19,826 nt of DNA from Limnohabitans sp. (lineage in GTDB: Bacteria; Pseudomonadota; Gammaproteobacteria; Burkholderiales; Burkholderiaceae_C), in the NCBI GenBank assembly GCA_023260735.1, contig JALQUL010000053.1:1-19826 (forward strand), given 5' to 3'. The first letter of the stretch is position 1, and the number at the start of each line of letters is the position of its first letter. Position numbers and translations under genes: made by a program. The notes under the pieces were generated by a model. It was not told the DNA's origin, ran no database searches, and was given only the letters and a program-made list of their open reading frames with translations. Positions 5,855-14,212 of the stretch are shown here, in pieces.

Positions 5855-7393
5855 ATGAAAAAATTAATATCGGCATTAGTCCTTAGCCTTGGATTAAGTT
5901 TATTTTCCTTTGGTGCTCATGCACAAGACAGCGCAGCCTCAGCAGCAGTAGCTAGCAGTACAGCGACAGAATCTAGCGTATCGGCAGTAACTAGCAGTGC
6001 AGCCGTAGCCAGTGTCGCAACGGTAGCTAGTAGTGAAGCAGCACCAGTTGCAGCACCTACACCAGAAAAAGGTGACACTTCTTGGATGATGGTGTCCACT
6101 CTATTAGTTTTAATGATGGCCATCCCTGGACTGGCATTATTTTATGGCGGTTTAGTCCGCTCTAAAAATATGTTGTCTGTGTTAATGCAAGTCATGGTGA
6201 CTTTTGCATTACTCACCACACTTTGGTTTGTTTATGGCTATAGCCTTGCGTTTACCGAAGGAAATGCTTTTATCGGTGGCTTTGATAGGCTAATGATGAA
6301 AGGTATTTGGGATAATGCGGCAGGTACGTTTGCCAATGCAGCTACCTTTAGCAAGGGTGTAGTGATTCCAGAAATTGTGTTTGCGGTATTTCAAGCCACA
6401 TTTGCTGGTATCACCGGTGCCCTAATTGTGGGTGCATTTGCCGAGCGCATGAAGTTTTCTGCTGTGATGGTTTTTATGGTAATCTGGTTTACCTTTAGCT
6501 ATTTACCAGTTGCTCACATGGTATGGTTCTGGATGGGCCCAGATGCTTATTCAAGCAAAGAAATTGCCGATGCAATGACAGCTAAAGCGGGCTTTATTTG
6601 GCAAACAGGTGCGCTTGATTTCGCAGGCGGTACTGTTGTGCACATTAACGCAGCCGTAGCTGGTTTAGTAGGTGCTTATATGGTAGGTAAACGTGTAGGG
6701 TATGGTAAAGAGTCAATGGCTCCACACAATTTGCCATTGACCATGGTAGGTGCTGCATTGTTGTGGGTGGGCTGGTTTGGTTTTAACGCTGGTTCTGCCT
6801 TAGAAGCCAATGGTTTTGCTGCACTTGCATTTATTAATACTTTTGCTGCTACTTCAGTTGCCGTATTGGCATGGTGTGTCACTGAAGGAGTTTTGCGTGG
6901 TAAAGCTTCTATGTTGGGCGCTGCCTCAGGTGCGGTAGCTGGTTTAGTTGCTATTACTCCTGCTGCCGGTAACGTTGGTATTGGCGGAGCTTTAATTATT
7001 GGTGCAATTGCCGGTGTAGCCTGTTTCTGGGGTGTTAGTGGCTTGAAAAAGTTACTCAAAGCAGACGACACCTTAGATGTATTTGGCGTACACGGCGTGG
7101 GTGGTATTATTGGTGCTTTGTTAACTGGTGTATTTAACTCACCAGCCTTAGGTGGCCCTGGTTATGTTGCTGATTGGGTGAGCGTATCAATGGTTACAGC
7201 CGCTGATTACTCCATCATTTCACAAGTATGGATTCAAGCCAAAGCAGTGTTAATTACCGTTGTTTGGTCGGGTGTGGTTTCTGTGATTGCATTTAAAGTA
7301 GTCGATTTAACCATTGGTCTCAGAGTCACTGAAGAGCAAGAACGTGAAGGTTTAGATATCTCTTCACACGGTGAAAGTGCTTACGGTAGATAA
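5855..7393 (+). CDS. amtB: Ammonium transporter AmtB
   Basis: This 512-residue inner-membrane trimeric channel conducts ammonium/ammonia. A signal peptide (MKKLISALVLSLGLSLFSFG, cut near AHA at 21-23) is followed by an Ala/Ser/Val-rich linker to about residue 72 and then the Amt fold of about eleven membrane segments. Key positions are visible: DFAGGTVVHINAA with Asp255 and pore His263, the twin pore His413 in GVHGVGG, and AHMVWFW with the recruitment-site Trp. The tail GLRVTEEQEREGLDISSHGE matches the C-terminal element that couples subunits and binds GlnK. AAAGGAA precedes the ATG. It is the second gene of the sigma-54-driven operon and is followed by a strong terminator. The linker is encoded by degenerate DNA repeats and is longer than needed for export. 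Confidence 0.97.
   Translation: MKKLISALVLSLGLSLFSFGAHAQDSAASAAVASSTATESSVSAVTSSAAVASVATVASSEAAPVAAPTPEKGDTSWMMVSTLLVLMMAIPGLALFYGGLVRSKNMLSVLMQVMVTFALLTTLWFVYGYSLAFTEGNAFIGGFDRLMMKGIWDNAAGTFANAATFSKGVVIPEIVFAVFQATFAGITGALIVGAFAERMKFSAVMVFMVIWFTFSYLPVAHMVWFWMGPDAYSSKEIADAMTAKAGFIWQTGALDFAGGTVVHINAAVAGLVGAYMVGKRVGYGKESMAPHNLPLTMVGAALLWVGWFGFNAGSALEANGFAALAFINTFAATSVAVLAWCVTEGVLRGKASMLGAASGAVAGLVAITPAAGNVGIGGALIIGAIAGVACFWGVSGLKKLLKADDTLDVFGVHGVGGIIGALLTGVFNSPALGGPGYVADWVSVSMVTAADYSIISQVWIQAKAVLITVVWSGVVSVIAFKVVDLTIGLRVTEEQEREGLDISSHGESAYGR
5945..6039 (+). repeat. Degenerate in-frame repeats encoding the AmtB Ala/Ser/Val linker
   Basis: Three related 20-base units begin at 5945, 5984 and 6020 (GCAGTAGCTAGCAGTACAGC, GCAGTAACTAGCAGTGCAGC, and a third with four mismatches to the first). 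The steps are 39 and 36 bases, multiples of three, so the frame is kept. They encode variations on AVASSTA and AVTSSAA. This looks like an old minisatellite that lengthened the linker between the signal peptide and the first membrane helix. Confidence 0.6.
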
Positions 7394-7416
7394 AACATAG
7401 ATTTCAAGATCTAAAC

Positions 7417-7454
7417 AAAAACCCCGCTAGTGAGTATTCATTGGCGGGGTTTTT
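7417..7454 (+). terminator. Bidirectional intrinsic terminator after amtB
   Basis: AAAAACCCCGC (7417-7427) pairs with GCGGGGTTTTT (7444-7454), an 11-bp stem with a GC-rich core and T runs in both directions. The 16-base loop can extend the stem by AGTGA/TCATT pairing with one wobble. It lies between the amtB stop and the stop of the converging aldolase-like gene and can serve both. Confidence 0.92.
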
Positions 7455-7468
7455 TATGAATAAAAAAA

Positions 7469-8215
7469 TCACTTTTTATAGTCTGCTTCGGTATTGTCGA
7501 GAATTTCTTTTAAATCGGCAAAATGCTTAATGCCATACTCTGGATAAGAGTCGAGTTGAGAAGCCGTTTTTTCTGCAATTTCATCTGATAAAACGCGCAA
7601 TTTTTGACCCGTCTGCAATGCCAAAATATAGTTTTTTGCAGCTCTTTCAAAATAATATAAATTATTAAAAGTGTCGGCAATGGTGGAGCCTACTGCTAAA
7701 ACGCCATGATTGCCCATTACCATGATTTTAATTTTTGGATCTTGTAAAAGGCTGGCGCAGCGGAGGCCCTCTTCTTCAAAAGCCAATCCACCATAATGCC
7801 CATCCACCACATGTCGGTTAAAAAACATGGCCGCATTTTGATCAATAGGTGGCAATACACTATTAGCCAAAGAGGCCAGTACGGTAGAATAAGTTGCATG
7901 CACATGAAGCACACATTTAGCGTGAGGGCATAATCGATGAATCGAGCCATGTAAACCCCATGCAGTAGGATCGGGGGCATTAGGCTGCTTCATGGTGTTA
8001 GGATCATTAGCATCTAACAATAACAAATCGCTCGCTTTAATAAGGCTAAAGTGTCTTTGGTTAGGATTAATTAAAAACTGTTGGCCATCATCGCTAACCG
8101 CCATAGAGAAATGATTGGCTACCGCTTCATGAAGATTAAGTCTTACCGCCCAGCGAAAAGCTGCTGCTAAATCAATACGCTCTTGAATATGGGAAGAAGG
8201 ATTTAAATGATTCAT
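7469..8215 (-). CDS. Class II aldolase/adducin-family protein
   Basis: This 248-residue protein belongs to the class II aldolase/adducin superfamily, metal-dependent enzymes such as fuculose-phosphate aldolase and relatives of uncertain reaction. The metal-binding HVH pair is at residues 104-106 (KCVLHVHATYSTVLASL) and a third likely ligand is His170 in MVMGNHGVLAVG. The family's usual catalytic Glu before the HxH is not obvious; the stretch reads AWGLHGSIHRL. Substrate cannot be assigned. Start is ATG at 8215 without a strong Shine-Dalgarno. The gene converges on amtB, sharing its terminator, and is divergent from the CoA-transferase gene. Relatives with this architecture occur beside CoA-transferase genes in Burkholderiales, so the two may act in one small catabolic pathway, but that is inference. 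Confidence 0.85.
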   Translation of the reverse strand: MNHLNPSSHIQERIDLAAAFRWAVRLNLHEAVANHFSMAVSDDGQQFLINPNQRHFSLIKASDLLLLDANDPNTMKQPNAPDPTAWGLHGSIHRLCPHAKCVLHVHATYSTVLASLANSVLPPIDQNAAMFFNRHVVDGHYGGLAFEEEGLRCASLLQDPKIKIMVMGNHGVLAVGSTIADTFNNLYYFERAAKNYILALQTGQKLRVLSDEIAEKTASQLDSYPEYGIKHFADLKEILDNTEADYKK

Positions 8216-8323
8216 ATACGGAGATCTCTTTTAAAAACAAAGAACAAAAATGAAATTACAATCGTTAGAAAGAGTCTTAAGGACTTTTTTCAATACCTTG
8301 TTCATCATAAGTTTGAAATGTGA

Positions 8324-9562
8324 GTGAAGTCAATGAGTGCAACCGAAAACTCCAATAACCCTAACGAAGTTATACCGCCAGCCACTTCATCTCTACCTTA
8401 TGCGGGTTTACGGGTGGTTGAGTTTACCCACATGGTCATGGGGCCTACTTGCGGTATGGTTTTGGCTGATTTGGGAGCAGAGGTCATTAAGGTAGAACCA
8501 ATAGGACACGGTAGAAAAGGTGATGCAACTAGAGAACTTTTAGGCTCAGGTGCTGGGTTTTATGCCTTGTTTAATCGCAATAAAAAGAGTGTCGCCCTTG
8601 ATTTATTAACAGAAGAAGGAAAAGAGGCTGCACTGCGATTAGTGGCAAGCGCTGATGTAGTGAGTGAAAACTTTAAAGCGGGCACAATGAAAAAATTAGG
8701 CTTTGATTATGAACGCCTTAAAAAATTAAACCCGCGATTAATTTATGTGAGTCACAAAGGGTTTTTGCCTGGCCCCTATGAACACCGAACCGCTTTAGAT
8801 GAAGTCGTACAGATGATGGGTGGCCTAGCCTATATGACAGGACGACCAGGCGATCCCTTAAGAGCGGGTACTAGCGTGAACGATATTATGGGTGGCATGT
8901 TTGGAGCGATTGGGGTAATGGCAGCGCTTGCGCAAAGAGAAAAAACAGGTGTAGGACAAGAAATTCAAAGTGCCTTATTTGAAAACAACATCTTTTTAGT
9001 GGCTCAACATATGATGCAATATGCAGTCACTGGAAAAGCCGCTGATCCAATGCCCGCACGTATTTCGCCATGGGGTATTTATGATGTGTTTGAAGTGAAA
9101 AACAATGAACAAATTTTTTTGGCGGTCACAGGCGATGGAGCATGGGAAAAATTTTGTACGGCTCTTCAATTAAGTGACTTATTTGAAGATAAAAGATTAT
9201 TAAGCAATAACGATAGAGTAAGAGCTAGAGAATGGTTGTTACCTTTGCTCAAACAAAGATTGATGCATCTGACTGCAAAACAGCTAAGTGAAATTTTTGA
9301 GGCCAACGGTTTACCTTATGCCCCAATTACCAAACCACAAGACCTTTTAGACGATCCTCATTTGAATGTAACTGGTACATTAGCCGATATAGAACTACCC
9401 GATGGACGTGCAGCCAAAACTGTGTTGCTGCCCATTACCATGAATGGACAGCGCCTTAGTTTATTAAGAAATGCTCCCGCATTAGGTCAGCACAATAAAG
9501 AGTTACTAAAATCACTAGGTTATAGCGATACAGAAATAGAAAAATTATCGAATCCAGAATAA
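8324..9562 (+). CDS. CaiB/BaiF (family III) CoA-transferase
   Basis: This enzyme, 412 residues from GTG 8324 or 409 from ATG 8333, moves CoA between carboxylic acids. The N-terminal motif GLRVVEFTHMVMGPTCGMVL and ADLGAEVIKVEPIGHG is the family hallmark. The probable catalytic Asp, which forms the acyl-enzyme, is Asp159 in RTALDEVVQMMGG (GTG numbering). The later GVGQEIQSALFE and the C-terminal region with PYAPITKPQDLLDDPHL are also typical. Length fits a full subunit of the interlocked dimer. The start is uncertain: GTG 8324 overlaps the stop of a 25-codon upstream frame, while ATG 8333 gives MSATENSNN. Neither has a good Shine-Dalgarno. It is divergent from the aldolase-like gene and its stop faces the virD4 stop 15 bp away. 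Substrates are unknown. Confidence 0.93.
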   Translation: MKSMSATENSNNPNEVIPPATSSLPYAGLRVVEFTHMVMGPTCGMVLADLGAEVIKVEPIGHGRKGDATRELLGSGAGFYALFNRNKKSVALDLLTEEGKEAALRLVASADVVSENFKAGTMKKLGFDYERLKKLNPRLIYVSHKGFLPGPYEHRTALDEVVQMMGGLAYMTGRPGDPLRAGTSVNDIMGGMFGAIGVMAALAQREKTGVGQEIQSALFENNIFLVAQHMMQYAVTGKAADPMPARISPWGIYDVFEVKNNEQIFLAVTGDGAWEKFCTALQLSDLFEDKRLLSNNDRVRAREWLLPLLKQRLMHLTAKQLSEIFEANGLPYAPITKPQDLLDDPHLNVTGTLADIELPDGRAAKTVLLPITMNGQRLSLLRNAPALGQHNKELLKSLGYSDTEIEKLSNPE

Positions 9563-9577
9563 AAATTGATAGATTAT

Positions 9578-11548
9578 TTAGCTAGCGCTTGCTGAGATGG
9601 TTTGGTTCTCTAAGAACTGATCTACAAAAGATTGGGCTAAAAAATCTAATGCTTGTGGGTCAAGTGCATTATCACTAGCTAGAGAGTTGGAATGGGCAAC
9701 AAAATTAGTCAAAAAAGTATTATCTGAAGGTAATAAGATAGATTGACTAGGGCTAGTTGTGACCACACATTTTAAATAAAAATCAGACTGCTCAAAGGCT
9801 TGAGTGAATTCGGGCCAATGGGCCGCAGGGAGTGGCATAGCAAGAGGAATTTTTCTGGTATGGCCAGTAATAGAGCGTGCAATACTTTTGACCATCATTA
9901 ATTTTTTAGTAAAAAATAAATTAGAAAAATAAAATATTTTTTGCGCCTGTATAACCGGCATACCAGGCCTTACTAAGAGTAACTTTTTGTCAGACATAGC
10001 TAATAATTCTTGTGGCAACATCACCGCACGTTTTTGCTCAGAGACCGAAAGTGATTGTGAATATTGCCCTGCATTTAATAAGCCAATATTTGCATGCTGC
10101 ACCGATTGCACAGTAACAGTATGATCGCCAATAATTTTTGACAAATGCTCTGCCTCTTCTAATTGCTTAGGTGTAAAACAAATTAACAAACCCATATTAG
10201 AAATAATATTTTGTGCATCGTCTTTGCCATACGTGGCAACTAATTGCGCCTTGTCTTGAATCGCAATAAGTAGTCGTAAATTGTAGCCCGCAATAAAGCC
10301 AACCGCTCTAGCAATAATTTCAATTTTACCAATCGCAGTAAACTCATCTAATAACAATAAACACTGATGCTGAAGTAATGGGTTTTCTTCGGGGAGTTGT
10401 CTTACATTTTCATTAATCAGTTGCGAAAAGAATAAATTAAGTAAAAAGCCCGCTTGTAGCAATTCACCTGCTGGAATGTGCAAATAGATGGATATTTTTT
10501 GCTGGCGCAATTGGCATAAGTCAAAATCATTGGCAGATGTGGCTTTATCTACCAAGGGAATTAACCAAGGCGATAAAGGAGCCATAAATGAGGATTGAAT
10601 ATTTTTTAAAGTTTCATCTGAGTTTTGTAAAATATTATGAATGTTTTGAATACAAGCTGGGCTAAAAAAAGTGGTGGTGGAAGCTACTTTTTTTGCTAAC
10701 ACGAGATTTAAATAATCACGCAAGCCACTGCCTTTGCCACTAGCTTGACGCACAATTTCGCCTATGGTGGGACTGAGTTCGGGTGTTTCTAAAACTAGCA
10801 TTCCTATAGCCACAAACATATTGCGACATGAATTTGAAAAAAAGGGATTTTGCGGGTCTTCTGGAAAAATGATAATTGCTAAAGCCATTAAGTCGCGCGA
10901 CATAAAGTGGTGGTGACGTGAGACGTAAGTGAGCGGATTCCAGCGTGCACTGTTTTCAACAAATGGATTAAAATAATAAATTTGATGTCCTAGTTGTTCA
11001 GCTCGGTAGCGACTAGTGGTTTGAAAATTTTCGCCTTTTATATCTAGTACTACGACTGAATCGGTAAAGCTTAATAAAGTAGGAATTACCGTACTGACAC
11101 CTTTACCTGATCTAGTAGGTGCAGATAATAAAACAAACTCATTGCCAGGAAAACGTAATAAACGTTTACCCCACTGTCCCACAATTAAACCTGCATCAGA
11201 AAAAAATCCATGTTGCTTGATTTCAGATTCAGTGGCAAATCGAGCTTGCCCATGAAGATTGGGATTAGCTTTGGGGGCAGTGATAAAAATTAAAAATAAA
11301 GGTAATAAACTAATAAATAATGCAATAACACCCGCAAGCACTACAATTTTAGAAGTTTTGCTGGGTGCATAACTATGTTGCCAAGCATAAAGATAGGTGT
11401 TGAGTTGAACAATTTGAGGGTCTTGATCAAAAAAGATTAAGCATAACATTCCAGCCAAATAATTACTGACCCACAAAGCTAAAAATAAACTCATCAATAT
11501 CATGATGATTTTTGACTTTTTATTCCATTTGAAATTAGCGAGTGTCAT
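9578..11548 (-). CDS. virD4: VirD4-type coupling protein of the type IV secretion system
   Basis: This 656-residue inner-membrane hexameric ATPase is predicted to recruit substrates to the secretion channel. Two N-terminal membrane helices (about 13-39 and 67-90) are followed by the nucleotide-binding domain with Walker A APTRSGKGVS (143-152) and Walker B LLLLDEFTAIGK (397-408). The VVVLDIKGENF and YYFNPF motifs are typical of VirD4/TraG. About 100 residues beyond the ATPase core form a C-terminal extension of unknown fold. Start ATG 11548 has AAGGA six bases upstream. It is last in the cluster, 24 bp after virB11. No relaxase lies next to it in this window, so conjugation versus protein export is undecided. 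Confidence 0.95.
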   Translation of the reverse strand: MTLANFKWNKKSKIIMILMSLFLALWVSNYLAGMLCLIFFDQDPQIVQLNTYLYAWQHSYAPSKTSKIVVLAGVIALFISLLPLFLIFITAPKANPNLHGQARFATESEIKQHGFFSDAGLIVGQWGKRLLRFPGNEFVLLSAPTRSGKGVSTVIPTLLSFTDSVVVLDIKGENFQTTSRYRAEQLGHQIYYFNPFVENSARWNPLTYVSRHHHFMSRDLMALAIIIFPEDPQNPFFSNSCRNMFVAIGMLVLETPELSPTIGEIVRQASGKGSGLRDYLNLVLAKKVASTTTFFSPACIQNIHNILQNSDETLKNIQSSFMAPLSPWLIPLVDKATSANDFDLCQLRQQKISIYLHIPAGELLQAGFLLNLFFSQLINENVRQLPEENPLLQHQCLLLLDEFTAIGKIEIIARAVGFIAGYNLRLLIAIQDKAQLVATYGKDDAQNIISNMGLLICFTPKQLEEAEHLSKIIGDHTVTVQSVQHANIGLLNAGQYSQSLSVSEQKRAVMLPQELLAMSDKKLLLVRPGMPVIQAQKIFYFSNLFFTKKLMMVKSIARSITGHTRKIPLAMPLPAAHWPEFTQAFEQSDFYLKCVVTTSPSQSILLPSDNTFLTNFVAHSNSLASDNALDPQALDFLAQSFVDQFLENQTISASAS

Positions 11549-11572
11549 AATGATCCTTGTTTGGTCAAAAAA

Positions 11573-12652
11573 CTACTGAAAAAAATGTTGAGCCGCTTTT
11601 AATTGACCAATAGGGTCATAATAAATTTCACTAATCAACCGTTTACCATTACTGTCGCGTTGAAATTGCACAAAAATATCAATTGCTGCTTTTAAACGTC
11701 TGTGGGTTTCGAGAGGTGTTTCTGGTGAAGCTCCCGCTCGGTTACGAAGCATAGCTGCCATACGCTCAAAGCCAAGTGCAGGCGTAACCGAATGCATGCT
11801 GGTAATAGAACCAGGATGACCTGAAGCTGCTATTTGAATAAACTCCTCACATTCATCACCTGTTAGTTCGGCTAATAAAATTCGGTCAGGGCGCATTCTG
11901 AGACAGGAGCTTAATAATTCTTTCGGGCTGATATTGGCAACCCCTTGTCCGCCTTGGCTATAAAGTAGGTGCACTCTATTTTCTTGTGTTAAAAATAACT
12001 CACGTACATTTTCAATGGTAATGAGTCGCTCATGAGCGGGAATTTCTGCGACTAAAGTTTTCATAAAAGTGGTTTTGCCACTACCTGTTTTTCCTCCCAC
12101 CACAATATTTTGGTGATTTAAAACAGCTAACTTAAAAAACTCAGTGTACTGATGAGTTTCTTTTAATTGAAGTAAACGGGTTTGAATTGCATTCAATTGA
12201 TTTTGACTTTGAGTAATAGAGTCAAAAAAACCTTCGGCATGATATTGATCTAGGCTTCGAGTTAAACGAGAAGGTTTTCTAATAGTAATCGAGTGCCCCA
12301 TAGAAACAGCAGGAGGCACTAAAAACTGCATTCGAGAACCGTCAGGTAAAGAAGCGCTTAATAAAGGTTTACGAGCTGAAATTTCTTGTTTAGATGCAGT
12401 CGCCACTGCAATTGATAGACTATTTAAATGGCTAAGAGTTAACTCGGGAAGATTTATTTTTTCCCAGCCACTGGCCTGTTCTATAAAAACGAAACCCGCA
12501 CTATTGACACAAATTTCAGTAATATGTGGATTACTTAAAAAAGCTTGTAGAGGTAATAAAAAATGATTCACCGATGCGTCGTAAGCGATGGGATCGGCTG
12601 TTAGTATTTCTGCACCTGATGATGCTTTTGAAAATAGAATAGAAGAGTTCAT
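11573..12652 (-). CDS. virB11: VirB11 secretion ATPase
   Basis: This cytoplasmic hexameric traffic ATPase is about 359 residues from the ATG at 12652. A TTG nine codons upstream also opens the frame and would leave only a 6-bp gap after virB10. The N-terminal domain (to about residue 150) includes ITEICVNSAGFVFIEQASGW. The C-terminal RecA-like domain has Walker A GGKTGSGKTT (186-195), Walker B RPDRILLAEL and the His box GHPGSITSMHS. Two family motifs vary: the Asp box reads TIENVREL instead of the usual IED-type sequence, and Walker B ends ELTG instead of ELRG. Catalytic Lys and Glu are kept, so it should be active. It lies between virB10 and virD4, as in canonical P-type systems. Confidence 0.95.
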   Translation of the reverse strand: MNSSILFSKASSGAEILTADPIAYDASVNHFLLPLQAFLSNPHITEICVNSAGFVFIEQASGWEKINLPELTLSHLNSLSIAVATASKQEISARKPLLSASLPDGSRMQFLVPPAVSMGHSITIRKPSRLTRSLDQYHAEGFFDSITQSQNQLNAIQTRLLQLKETHQYTEFFKLAVLNHQNIVVGGKTGSGKTTFMKTLVAEIPAHERLITIENVRELFLTQENRVHLLYSQGGQGVANISPKELLSSCLRMRPDRILLAELTGDECEEFIQIAASGHPGSITSMHSVTPALGFERMAAMLRNRAGASPETPLETHRRLKAAIDIFVQFQRDSNGKRLISEIYYDPIGQLKAAQHFFQ

Positions 12653-12685
12653 AAGGCTGCCTATTGAAACAAAAAGCAATAAAAG

Positions 12686-14212
12686 CTAGGGCGTTAACTC
12701 ATATACAGAGTCAAACCACAAGTCATTGGCAACAAATATATATACTAAATCACCTCTATTTTTGTAGAGTGTAGGTGCGGCATTAATAGAGGTGCTCAAC
12801 ACTTGTTCGGCAATTTGACCGGTTTGTTTATTCGTTTGATTACTATTAAAAATTGGCGGATTAGGTGTATTATTTTGACTCGTACTGTTGCCAGATAAAC
12901 CACCAGAACCAGTGCTTGATTGTTTTGTGACAGTGGTACTTATACCGGTTTTTGGGTCGGTAAAGGTAGTACTGGTTTGTTCTGAACTACTCTGATTAGC
13001 ATTGAGGTTTTGTTGTTCTTTGATGTAATTATGATAGGCCAAACTAGAGCTGGCATATTGCACCGTATCTTGTAACAGAGATAATAAAACTGCCCCACCT
13101 ATTCGCTCGAACCAGTGTTTATCGATAGTACCACTAAGCCCCATTGCTCCTAGTCCATCAGTGGCGGGTGAGTTAATATCGATTACCACTCCCTTGGGTG
13201 ATTTAATTCGATCCCACACAACCGCTAAGCGAGAGTCGCCATTGCGTAAATTCGATCCGTAATTACCAGTTGCTTTAGAACCCCGCTCTAACAAAATGAC
13301 CTTGCCATCATCTGAATAAACATGATGAGTCACTACACAAGAAGTCATGCCAAATACATTGGAAATTAATTGAGTTTCAAGAACACAAGGGATAAAAGAA
13401 CCTTTGGTTAAAACAAAACTTCTACGACCTAATTGGGATGCAGAAATTTGTGCTGTTGCCGTTAATGTGGTGTTAGATCTTTGCCTTGCGGCTTGGGCTT
13501 GCTGTTCTATGGTGAGGTGCTTGGTGGTGTTGCTAACTTGGGCTGTGCTGTCAGTTAAGCCATTGCCAATATTAAAAGCAGGAGTTTGAGGAGAGTTAAG
13601 TAATAAAGGGTTAGTGGCTACTAAAGCAGACTGATGGTTTGCACTAATAGGGATTGTTGGATAAGTATTGCCTAGGTTGCTACCGTTGGCCTGAGATAAC
13701 ATCATGGATGCATGGCTAGTTGGAGCTGCTCCTGCCTTGAGAGCTTGCGGTCCTGCTGAAAAATGAAAATTAGCTAAGGTATCAGTACTAGCTGAAGTAT
13801 TGCTCGGGATGAGATCGTTGGGTAAAGTAATTGGGATTGAATTGGGGTTTGCAATTGCGATCGGTATTGTAGCTGTTAACGGCTTAGCAGTAGAGGCGAC
13901 AGTACTGGGTTCTATACCAGGATCAAAAATTTTTGCTTTTCTTTGGGTAATTAAATCCTCGGTTGAGGTTCGATTAATGCTATTGTTTTTTTGATTGAAT
14001 TGATCTGAAAAATAATGTTTTAAATAAAATCCAGCTGCAATTAAAAAAATTATGATCACCATAATAAAAATTAATTTAATTTTTATATCGCGATTAAATG
14101 GTGTTGATATTACATCACCTTGAAAATGTGGGTTGTCGTCTGTTTGAAAATATTGAGTATTTGAGGCGCCGACTGAAGTCTGATTGACTTCATTGGGATT
14201 GGAGTTTTTCAT
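12686..14212 (-). CDS. virB10: VirB10/TrbI core-complex protein with long Ser/Thr/Asn-rich antenna loop
   Basis: This 508-residue protein spans both membranes in the core complex. It has a cytoplasmic tail, a single membrane helix at about 45-63 (KLIFIMVIIIFLIAAGFYL), then a long linker to about 255 that is Ser/Thr/Asn/Ala-rich rather than strongly proline-rich. The beta-barrel domain follows (GSFIPCVLETQLIS, LLERGSKATGNYGS, GLGAMGLSGTIDKHWFERIG). Cys276 and Cys292 could pair. The outer-membrane antenna, helices LLSLLQDTVQYA and AEQVLSTSI, encloses about 75 residues rich in Ser, Thr, Asn, Gln and Gly (392-466), long for the family. The end NRGDLVYIFVANDLWFDSVY is canonical. Its ATG overlaps the virB9 stop (ATGA), implying translational coupling. 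Confidence 0.95.
   Translation of the reverse strand: MKNSNPNEVNQTSVGASNTQYFQTDDNPHFQGDVISTPFNRDIKIKLIFIMVIIIFLIAAGFYLKHYFSDQFNQKNNSINRTSTEDLITQRKAKIFDPGIEPSTVASTAKPLTATIPIAIANPNSIPITLPNDLIPSNTSASTDTLANFHFSAGPQALKAGAAPTSHASMMLSQANGSNLGNTYPTIPISANHQSALVATNPLLLNSPQTPAFNIGNGLTDSTAQVSNTTKHLTIEQQAQAARQRSNTTLTATAQISASQLGRRSFVLTKGSFIPCVLETQLISNVFGMTSCVVTHHVYSDDGKVILLERGSKATGNYGSNLRNGDSRLAVVWDRIKSPKGVVIDINSPATDGLGAMGLSGTIDKHWFERIGGAVLLSLLQDTVQYASSSLAYHNYIKEQQNLNANQSSSEQTSTTFTDPKTGISTTVTKQSSTGSGGLSGNSTSQNNTPNPPIFNSNQTNKQTGQIAEQVLSTSINAAPTLYKNRGDLVYIFVANDLWFDSVYELTP

Noticed and set aside
6676..7071. 131-codon minus-strand open frame inside amtB
   Set aside because: Ala/Pro-rich shadow of the conserved AmtB coding sequence with no recognisable domain.
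8269..8290. Hairpin AAAGAGTC/GACTTTTT as a terminator before the CoA-transferase gene
   Set aside because: Weak A/T-rich stem with a wobble pair, T run is inside the stem, and there is no upstream gene on that strand to terminate.
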